Notes under the pieces: model-generated
What the model was told of the DNA's origin: nothing
The model's input: only the letters and a program-made list of their open reading frames with translations
The model's database searches: none
Assembly: GCA_002482405.1 (NCBI GenBank)
Contig: DLFX01000126.1
Coordinates: 8,125-20,315 of the forward strand
Direction of reading: 5' to 3'
DNA length: 12,191 bases
Source of the DNA: Firmicutes bacterium UBA7709
GTDB taxonomy: Bacteria; Bacillota_A; Clostridia; Peptostreptococcales; Anaerovoracaceae
Part shown: one piece after another, positions 6,283-12,191 of the stretch
Layout: every line of letters starts with the position of its first letter
How positions within the stretch are numbered: the stretch's first letter is position 1
Program-made: the position numbers and the translations under genes

Positions 6283-7902
6283 TCAGTTGCCCTCTTTCCT
6301 TTTTTCCGTCTTTCCTGCGATGATCCTGAAGATCACGAAAAGGACAGCGCCGCCTGCGGCAAAGCCTCTTATGACCGCCAGGAAGGTTCCAAACACGTCT
6401 GTGCCATAGGTGTCCAAATAATATTCCGGACCCCAGCTGCCCTCATACCACGGCAAAAATGCGCTTCCCAAAATCGCAAGGACGCAGACGACGAGGAAGA
6501 AATGGGATATCCTGTACATGTCGCCTCTTGCCAGTCCGGTGGCGGGGTTGAGGGGGTGATTGTCCGGATCGGTTTTATGCAGACCGCCGTATTTCCTTTT
6601 GAATATGAAATAGGCCACGGGCCCCGTGCAGATTCCGATCAGCCCTCCCATGAAATAGTCCGTTCCGTTGAGGAGGTAAGCCAGCACGCCCACGATGACA
6701 GGCACGGAGAAGAAAATTGAGATGAAGAATTTCGGCCCGGGTATTTTGATGGGTCTTTCGCTGTCGGGCATCTTCTTCCTCATCACAAGCATGGTGATAA
6801 AGAGCAGGATCTGCGTCGCTATGATAAGGAGAACCTCGATTACGAGAACGACGGTAAATTCAAAGGAGCAGAGTATCAGGTTCACAGCGGCCATGATCAA
6901 AACCGGAATATACGGCACGCCATGTTTTTTATTTACCTTTTTTATAAACTTAGGCGCCAGATTGTCGTCTGACATGGCAAAGAGCACCCTTGTTCCGGCG
7001 GTCATCCAGGAGTTGTAGATGGAGCACTGGGCCATGATGGCGATCACGCCGAAGAGGATCATCCAGATCCCGTTTCCCAGATAGGTCGAAAGCACCGTAC
7101 CGTATCCGACCACGTCGCCGCTGATGCCTTCCTGCCAGTTCTGCCACTGGCCGATGGAGGCGAGGCTTGCGGCGGTAGGCAGAATGTATGTAGCCGCGAT
7201 AAGGGGAACCGCAAGCAGCGTCGCTTTCGGAATGATTCGCGGATTGCTCACCTCGCCTCCGACCGCAGACATGGCCTCATACCCGGAATACATCCAAATT
7301 CCGATTGCAAGGCCTCCGCTGATGCTGAGCATCGTGCTCTGTTCCGGCGGGGTAAAGGGTGAAAACGGATTCTGCTGGACGTTTATGAAGCCTACCACCG
7401 TGATGAGGGAAAAGATCGCGAGAACCGCAATGCCCACGCCCAGACTGATCTTGCTGGACTCCTGAACGCCTCTCAGATTAATAATTACAAATAAACCTAT
7501 AATAGCGACTTGAAACGCGTATTTTCCCGTTGCGCCGGCTCCCGTCATCAGAGCGAAATAAGTTCCCGCCAGAATGACGTATACCGATGAGTCGATGTAA
7601 TTGGCGATGGTTTTCCACCAGCCTGCCTGGAATCCCCAGAATTCTCCCAGGGCCTCCTGGATCCATTTATAAAATCCGCCTTCTACGGGCCGTGCGCTTC
7701 CCAGCTCCACAGATGCCAGAGCCATTGGAAGCCCCCAGACAAAGGGGATCACCATCAGCAGCACTAAAGTCAGCCCCGGTCCGCTTGCCGGGATCATTGC
7801 TTCTATGCCGTAGGCTCCCGCCGCGCACAGGCAGTAAATCATAAATACGATATGTACTACCTTTAAGTCATGTTTTTTTACCAGAGTGTTTTCCTCATTC
7901 AT
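6283..7902 (-). CDS. APC-superfamily amino acid/polyamine permease
   Basis: Membrane transporter of the amino acid-polyamine-organocation superfamily. The 539 residues show the LeuT-type unwound helix 1 motif (GAYGIEAMIPASGPG, about residues 29-43) and the helix 6 region WMYSGYEAMSAVGGEVSNP, followed by a conserved PKA-type segment. GIE in helix 1 recalls polyamine/amino-acid uptake branches of the superfamily. About twelve core hydrophobic segments are followed by a hydrophilic stretch (KTDPDNHPLNPATG) and two further hydrophobic segments near the C-terminus, so the protein is longer than the common 430-500 residues. The start is set by GGGAGG (7913-7918) 10 nt before the ATG. It is the first gene of a two-gene unit with the amidohydrolase and is transcribed divergently from the AraC-type regulator, which probably controls it. 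The transported compound is unknown. Confidence 0.92.
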   Translation of the reverse strand: MNEENTLVKKHDLKVVHIVFMIYCLCAAGAYGIEAMIPASGPGLTLVLLMVIPFVWGLPMALASVELGSARPVEGGFYKWIQEALGEFWGFQAGWWKTIANYIDSSVYVILAGTYFALMTGAGATGKYAFQVAIIGLFVIINLRGVQESSKISLGVGIAVLAIFSLITVVGFINVQQNPFSPFTPPEQSTMLSISGGLAIGIWMYSGYEAMSAVGGEVSNPRIIPKATLLAVPLIAATYILPTAASLASIGQWQNWQEGISGDVVGYGTVLSTYLGNGIWMILFGVIAIMAQCSIYNSWMTAGTRVLFAMSDDNLAPKFIKKVNKKHGVPYIPVLIMAAVNLILCSFEFTVVLVIEVLLIIATQILLFITMLVMRKKMPDSERPIKIPGPKFFISIFFSVPVIVGVLAYLLNGTDYFMGGLIGICTGPVAYFIFKRKYGGLHKTDPDNHPLNPATGLARGDMYRISHFFLVVCVLAILGSAFLPWYEGSWGPEYYLDTYGTDVFGTFLAVIRGFAAGGAVLFVIFRIIAGKTEKRKEGN

Positions 7903-8032
7903 TTAATATCAACCTCCCTTTTCAAATCTCTGTTTCCATTGCCTGAATTTAAAATAGATATCCTGTCCTGCTCCCTTCATCAATTTCCTATCAGTATATT
8001 GAATCCAAACTGCAAATTACAGAATACTCTTG

Positions 8033-8065
8033 CGTTTAATATTGCACTTTTTTCGTTTAATTTGC
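8033..8065 (+). promoter_or_regulatory. 21-bp-spaced direct repeat, candidate AraC-family operator
   Basis: CGTTTAAT occurs at 8033-8040 and again at 8054-8061, a 21-bp (two helical turn) offset. Each copy is followed by TTGC, with one extra A in the first. AraC-family monomers have two helix-turn-helix motifs and commonly bind direct repeats with this spacing. The site lies in the divergent intergenic region between the permease gene and the regulator gene, just before the regulator's preferred ATG. Operator function is inferred. Confidence 0.45.
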
Positions 8066-8080
8066 GAAATGGGATTGAAA

Positions 8081-9796
8081 ATGTTCGAAAAAATTTTTAA
8101 AATAAAACCAAACACAGCAACTAAGTCGTTTTTTGAGAAGGAGATAGTGAGACAGGAAATGCTGGAACTGATCGATTACCCCGACGGCCTTCCCGTGAAG
8201 GTGGAGCTGTCCAGAATCTACAAATATCCGATTCATAACCATAAGGATATTCAAATACTGTATGTGCTGGAGGGAGAGCTGGATCTGAAGCTGGCCTATA
8301 CTCATTACTTCCTGGCAAAGAACAGCATTCATATCATCCACAGCAACGACGTCCATTCAATAACCAGCATCAGCGAGGATAACCTGGTACTGATCCTGGA
8401 CATCAGCATCGCATATTTTACAAATTATTTCCCCAACCTTGGAAACATCGTATTTACAACGAATCTGAGCGAGTCCACCTCTGCCTACAAGAATCAGATC
8501 CTGCTCCGGGAGCAGATCTTTTCCGTCTTGTCCGAGCAGTACAACAAGCGCCCGGGATATGAGACCAGAATGAAAGAGATCACGATTTCCCTGCTTACGA
8601 CGCTGACCAATCATTTCCGCGGCTTCGTCATCAATCCCGACAGCCGCGTCTTCGAGCATAAAACGGCCCACGACCTGTATCAGATCGACAGGATCAGCCG
8701 CATCGTCAGCTTTGTGTATGAAAATTACCCATACAAATTGAGCCTGTCTGAAATCGCGGAGAGGGAAAACATCAATCTGCACTATCTGTCTCATCTGTTT
8801 AAAAAATTCGTGGGAGACAGCTTCAGAAATTTTTTGAGCCTGGTTCGGGTGGAGATGACGGAGCCGGAGCTCCTTGCGACAAACGCCCCTATTTCCCAAA
8901 TCGCTCAAAATGCTGGATTTTCAGACTCCAAATACTATGTAGAAAACTTTTACAACTGGTTCGGTATGCATCCGAAAGAATATCGGAGGCGCTTTGCCGG
9001 CGAAGTTTTGGGAATCAAGACCCCCGTGGCGGAGGAACTGCCGCTGGAATATCTGAAAGACACGATCTCCCAATACACCTCATTCCCCGTGTTCAAGGAG
9101 ACCGCCCCGCAGATGAAGCCGGTCTTTATCAATTTCGATGCTCCTGACGCGGGAAGGATGCCGGAATTCGATTTCACAGCGGGTATTTTCAGCAGGCTTC
9201 AGTCCGGCTCCTTTTTATTTCGCGACGGGTGTGAAACCCCTTCCTCGCCTTCATCGATCTACTATAACGATTTCCCTCACGGAATCTGCATCGATCTGCT
9301 CAAGGAAATGATTCAGGCCAACGCGATAGATCCAGGCTCCATCCGCCTGATCGATTCAGCCCAAAGCACCAACGGTTTGTTTTCCGTCAACGGCCTGAGA
9401 AAGCCCCTTTACTATTTCCTTGAATTTCTGGCCGATATGGGAAAGACCCTCGTGGAAATCGGTTCGGAATACATCGTCACAAGGGGAGAGGGAAGATACG
9501 ATATTTTAGCGTATAACGAGAGCAGTCTGGACCGGCTCACCCTTGATTTCAGCTTCAGTCCGGGAATCGGAAGCCGCAAGCTTACCCAGCAAAAGCTCAC
9601 AGCCGTAAGATCGTGCATTTCCTTCTGGTGCCAGCTGGATTTCAGCGACAATATCACGGAAAAGGACAAGCTGTTCATCGACCGCATGTCCATGCCCGAA
9701 GTCACTTTTCAAATGATTACCGAGGTAAACAGCCACAAATATACCTGCTCCCTGGAACCTCATGATATCGTTTTGATCACGCTGGAGCTTATTTGA
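8081..9796 (+). CDS. AraC-family transcriptional regulator with degenerate GH39-like C-terminal domain
   Basis: Predicted DNA-binding regulator of 571 residues. A cupin-like sensor (about 30-115, with KYPIHNHKDIQILYVLEGEL) is followed by a helical linker. Next comes a two-HTH AraC domain (about 205-305) with LSEIAERENINLHYLSHLFKK, then ISQIAQNAGFSDSKYYVENF and the signature end GMHPKEYRR. The last 140 residues or so (GLFSVNGLRKPLYYF, EYIVTRGEGRYDILAYN, LEPHDIVLITLE) resemble the end of GH39 xylosidase-type domains often fused to AraC regulators. The region between is too short for a TIM barrel, and no catalytic NEP motif is seen. The ATG at 8081 is chosen because GGGA lies 7 nt before it; a TTG at 8030 and an ATG at 8069 are in frame but lack ribosome binding sites. 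It is divergent from the permease-amidohydrolase operon, its likely target, and its 3' end overlaps the convergent cargo gene by 8 bp. Confidence 0.88.
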   Translation: MFEKIFKIKPNTATKSFFEKEIVRQEMLELIDYPDGLPVKVELSRIYKYPIHNHKDIQILYVLEGELDLKLAYTHYFLAKNSIHIIHSNDVHSITSISEDNLVLILDISIAYFTNYFPNLGNIVFTTNLSESTSAYKNQILLREQIFSVLSEQYNKRPGYETRMKEITISLLTTLTNHFRGFVINPDSRVFEHKTAHDLYQIDRISRIVSFVYENYPYKLSLSEIAERENINLHYLSHLFKKFVGDSFRNFLSLVRVEMTEPELLATNAPISQIAQNAGFSDSKYYVENFYNWFGMHPKEYRRRFAGEVLGIKTPVAEELPLEYLKDTISQYTSFPVFKETAPQMKPVFINFDAPDAGRMPEFDFTAGIFSRLQSGSFLFRDGCETPSSPSSIYYNDFPHGICIDLLKEMIQANAIDPGSIRLIDSAQSTNGLFSVNGLRKPLYYFLEFLADMGKTLVEIGSEYIVTRGEGRYDILAYNESSLDRLTLDFSFSPGIGSRKLTQQKLTAVRSCISFWCQLDFSDNITEKDKLFIDRMSMPEVTFQMITEVNSHKYTCSLEPHDIVLITLELI

Positions 9797-11156
9797 GAGA
9801 GGAACTTATCTGGAAGAGGCGTTTCCCGAGCCGCTTCAAAACCCGGATCATCTCATCGATTTCATCTTTTGTATTATAAAATGCGATGGAGGGCCGGACG
9901 GTGCTTTCCAGCCCGAATCTCCTCAGGGCCGGCTGGGCGCAGTGGTGGCCTGTCCGCACCGCGATCCCGTTTTCATTCAGCGCTTTTCCGACCTCGGCGT
10001 TGGAGAATCCGTTTAGCACAAAGGATAAAATGGAAGCCTTCTGCTCTGCGGTCCCTATCAGGGACAATCCTGGAACGGTCAGCATCCGGTCCATGGCGTA
10101 TTCCATCAGCCCGTGTTCATAGGCGAAAATCCGCTCCGGTCCGATCTTTACGACGTATTCCAGCGCCGCACCTAAGCCGGCGGCGTCTGCGATGTTTGCC
10201 GTTCCCGCCTCAAATCGCGCCGGGGGTTCCTGATACCCGGTCTTTTCAAAGGTCACGTCGGAGATCATATTTCCTCCCCCCTGCCAGGGCGGAAGATCCT
10301 TTAAAATTTCCCCTTTGACGTAAAGCGCTCCGATTCCCGTAGGCCCGAAGATCTTATGCCCGGAAAAGGCGTAAAAGTCACAGTCCAATTCTTTGACATC
10401 CACGGGCATGTGGGATACGGCCTGGGCCCCGTCGATCAGAACCTTTGCGCCAGCCATATGTGCCATGGCGGTCATCTCCCGGACAGGCACGACGGTTCCC
10501 AGGGCGTTGGAGATGTGGGCCAGAGCAACCATCTTCGTCTTTCCGTTCAAAAGCCTTCCGTATTCCTTCAGATTTATTTGTCCTGTATCGTCTATAGGTA
10601 TTATACGAATCATAGCCCCTGTCTCCTTGCACAGAAGCTGCCACGGAACGATATTGGCGTGATGCTCCAGGTGGGAGATCAAAATCTCGTCCCCCTCACG
10701 GATATTTTGTTTTCCGAAGGTTTGGGCGGCGAGATTCACCGCCTCCGTGGTTCCCCTTACGAAGATGATTTCCCTCGGGGATGATGCGTGAAGAAAGCGG
10801 CAGACCGATTTCCGCCCCTCTTCAAAGGCATCGGTGGCCTTTTCCGCCAAAGCGTGAGCACCCCGGTGGACGTTTGAATTTTCATGGCGGTAGAAATGAT
10901 CCAGACGCTCGATGACGCAGGCCGGTTTCTGGGTTGTGGCGGCGTTGTCGAGCCAGATCAGCGGCATGCCGTTGACCCTTTCCGAGAGGATCGGGAAATC
11001 CCTGCGGATCTGATCGACCGGAAAGGCGCCTGGGTTGCTGGTTGAAAAGGCGTGGAATCCGTCGCCACGCCCTGCCTCTGTTCCTTGATACATCGCCCAA
11101 TTGTTATGAACGATCTTCCACTTGGATTGTATTTCTTCCATATTACTTGTAGTCAT
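9789..11156 (-). CDS. Family 2A encapsulin cargo: type II cysteine desulfurase (SufS/CsdA-like)
   Basis: PLP enzyme that removes sulfur from L-cysteine, giving alanine and an enzyme-bound persulfide; here it is the predicted cargo of the adjacent shell. From the ATG at 11156 it has 455 residues. Catalytic positions are all present and spaced exactly as in E. coli SufS: H165 (EHHAN, = H123), D242 (IDGAQ, PLP nitrogen), K268 (SGHK, Schiff base, = K226), C406 (RTGHHCAQP, sulfur acceptor, = C364) and R421 (= R379). Alignment leaves about 42 extra N-terminal residues before the SufS-like DFPIL start, a likely cargo-loading segment. LIWLDNAATTQKP and HENSNVHRGAHALA match encapsulin-linked desulfurases. 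Two ATGs are possible. The one at 11156 overlaps the shell gene by 14 bp with GGG 7 nt upstream; the one at 11141 starts 1 bp after the shell stop. Coding farther upstream in this frame is a shadow of the shell gene. Confidence 0.93.
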   Translation of the reverse strand: MTTSNMEEIQSKWKIVHNNWAMYQGTEAGRGDGFHAFSTSNPGAFPVDQIRRDFPILSERVNGMPLIWLDNAATTQKPACVIERLDHFYRHENSNVHRGAHALAEKATDAFEEGRKSVCRFLHASSPREIIFVRGTTEAVNLAAQTFGKQNIREGDEILISHLEHHANIVPWQLLCKETGAMIRIIPIDDTGQINLKEYGRLLNGKTKMVALAHISNALGTVVPVREMTAMAHMAGAKVLIDGAQAVSHMPVDVKELDCDFYAFSGHKIFGPTGIGALYVKGEILKDLPPWQGGGNMISDVTFEKTGYQEPPARFEAGTANIADAAGLGAALEYVVKIGPERIFAYEHGLMEYAMDRMLTVPGLSLIGTAEQKASILSFVLNGFSNAEVGKALNENGIAVRTGHHCAQPALRRFGLESTVRPSIAFYNTKDEIDEMIRVLKRLGKRLFQISSSLK

Positions 11157-12120
11157 AGTAGTGCCCGATTTCCACATCTTCCAGAACTCCGACGGCGTCC
11201 TTCGACAAGATGCAGGCGGAGCTGTAGAGCAGAAGGATATAAGAGCCGACCCCCTGGTTGTCGATGCCCATAAACCGCACCGACAGCCCTTCCGACTGTT
11301 CGCCGGGAAGGCCGTCCTGATAAAGCCCGATGACGCCCTGCTTTTCCTCTCCGGTCCGCACCAGAAGGATGTTGGTCTTACCGGTCTCTCCCTTTGGATC
11401 CAACTGTCCGTCAACCAGCAGCTTATTTGTGGGAATGAGCGGAATCCCCCTCCAGGCGATGAAGGATGAGCCGAATAAATTTACCGTTGCGGGGGGTACT
11501 CCCCGCCTTGTGCATTCCCGGCCAAAGGCGGCGATGGCTTTGGGATGGGCGAGGAAAAAGGAGGGCTCCTTCCAGACCTTTGCGATCAGCTCATCCAGAT
11601 CGTCGGGGGTGGGATGACCGTTTCGGGCCCTGATCCTCTGACAATCCGCCGCATTCTTTAAAAGCCCGTAGTCGCCGCTGTTGATGAGCTCATGCTCCTG
11701 GCGTTCCCGCAGGCATTCCACGGAAAGCCGCAGCTGCTCCTCGCTCTGATTGTAGGGTTTGCTGTAGATATCCGAAACCTGGGTGCTTATTTTAACGATG
11801 GTGGAAATGGGATTCAGAACGTATTCCCTCGGATTCGTTTCATAATCGACGAAGCCCTCCGGAATGAACTGATATCCGACTTCCTTGTTGAGGATGTCCA
11901 GAGGGGAGCCTTCCTCCTTTACCTTGTTCAGACGAAAAATACCGTTCTCCAGAGGCTTCCATTCCAGCAGCTTTGACAGCCACCGCGGCGTAATGGACTC
12001 GAATTGGGGGACGGTTTTTGTAAATTCGGCCAGCTGATAGGCCGCCTGTGAAGTTAAAAAATCGGTCTTTTCGGTATTTCTCAAGGAACCGTTTTGTTCC
12101 ACCTTATTTTGTTCCGGCAT
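11143..12120 (-). CDS. Family 2A encapsulin nanocompartment shell protein (SrpI-like)
   Basis: HK97-fold shell protein that self-assembles into an icosahedral compartment around a cysteine desulfurase. The 325 residues match SrpI-type encapsulins along their length. After about 20 polar residues comes an N-arm (QLAEFTKTVPQFESITPRWLSKLLEW, about 29-54). An extended-loop region covers about 60-108. P-domain helices carry LRERQEHELINSGDYGLL (about 137-154) and FFLAHPKAIAAFGRECTRRGVPP (188-210). The A-domain begins with NLFGSSFIAWRGIPLIPTNKL and ends with the GIDNQGVGSYILLLYSS region. No inserted cyclic-nucleotide-binding domain is seen, which favours 2A over 2B. The start has AAGGAGG (12128-12134) 7 nt upstream. 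The cargo gene follows directly. The remaining 71 bp to the window edge hold only this ribosome binding site, so the operon's beginning is not visible. Recognition comes from remembered family motifs, without a database search. Confidence 0.93.
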   Translation of the reverse strand: MPEQNKVEQNGSLRNTEKTDFLTSQAAYQLAEFTKTVPQFESITPRWLSKLLEWKPLENGIFRLNKVKEEGSPLDILNKEVGYQFIPEGFVDYETNPREYVLNPISTIVKISTQVSDIYSKPYNQSEEQLRLSVECLRERQEHELINSGDYGLLKNAADCQRIRARNGHPTPDDLDELIAKVWKEPSFFLAHPKAIAAFGRECTRRGVPPATVNLFGSSFIAWRGIPLIPTNKLLVDGQLDPKGETGKTNILLVRTGEEKQGVIGLYQDGLPGEQSEGLSVRFMGIDNQGVGSYILLLYSSACILSKDAVGVLEDVEIGHYYDYK

Positions 12121-12191
12121 GGCACTGCCTCCTTTTCCATACTTTTTCCTTGCATGAGTTCGCCGACAATTTGCCAGACAAATCGAGCGAT

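Noticed and set aside
7903..8030. Promoters for the permease operon and the regulator
   Set aside because: TATACT-like hexamers exist (for example near 7995-8000 on the minus strand), but none has a convincing -35 at proper spacing, so no promoter is called.
8030..8080. TTG (8030) or ATG (8069) as the start of the AraC-type regulator
   Set aside because: Neither has a ribosome binding site, and the first would make the CGTTTAAT repeats coding. ATG 8081 has GGGA at a suitable distance. The choice is moderately sure only.
8357..8908. Minus-strand open frame of 183 codons inside the regulator gene
   Set aside because: No domain or ribosome binding site, and it lies opposite the well-supported cupin/HTH coding sequence.
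11157..11414. Upstream extension of the cysteine desulfurase frame by 86 codons
   Set aside because: This stretch is the shell gene read in another frame: it is Arg/Ser/Cys-rich without family similarity, while the shell frame shows clear conserved motifs.

Overview
The window looks like a Bacillota genome, most likely a Clostridia member. The evidence is the minus-strand order rpsF-ssb-rpsR-DUF2232(yybS)-gdpP-rplI, which is the usual Firmicutes arrangement near dnaB/dnaC, together with strong AGGAGG-type ribosome binding sites, a CxxC...CxxH zinc-type S18 and a U-tract terminator. A narrower assignment (for example an amino-acid-fermenting family XIII-like clostridium) is only a guess.

Layout. 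(1) Positions 3-4376, minus strand, is housekeeping: rpsF, ssb and rpsR form a tight operon with its own promoter (about 4521-4548) and a structured leader. It ends in a GNRA-loop intrinsic terminator (3333-3365). After it come a short DUF2232 membrane protein gene, a c-di-AMP phosphodiesterase gene (gdpP) and rplI. A well-formed extended -10 promoter at the 3' end of the DUF2232 gene would give gdpP a leader of about 180 nt packed with small palindromes. (2) Positions 4643-7902, minus strand, is a two-gene catabolic unit: an APC-superfamily permease followed 2 bp later by a YtcJ-type amidohydrolase, with a strong GC-rich hairpin downstream. (3) Positions 8081-9796, plus strand, is a divergent AraC-type regulator whose C-terminus is a degenerate piece of a GH39 glycoside hydrolase. 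Two copies of CGTTTAAT exactly 21 bp apart lie just before it and are candidate operator half-sites for regulator and permease operon. (4) Positions 9789-12120, minus strand, is a family 2A encapsulin nanocompartment: an SrpI-like HK97-fold shell gene, overlapped by or directly abutting a type II (SufS-like) cysteine desulfurase cargo gene with all catalytic residues and a short N-terminal extension of about 40 residues.

How it fits together. Shell and cargo should form a protein shell enclosing a desulfurase that releases sulfur from cysteine, as in other family 2A systems linked to sulfur metabolism and storage. Their operon converges on, and overlaps by 8 bp, the AraC gene, which more plausibly controls the divergent permease-amidohydrolase pair. 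Genes upstream of the shell gene lie beyond the window's right edge, so partners such as a serine acetyltransferase or rhodanese cannot be assessed. No rRNA, tRNA, CRISPR array, transposase or complete mobile element was seen. No gene-free stretch exceeds 300 bases: the longest is 4377-4642 (rpsF leader, promoter and a hairpin), followed by 2344-2545 (the palindrome cluster).
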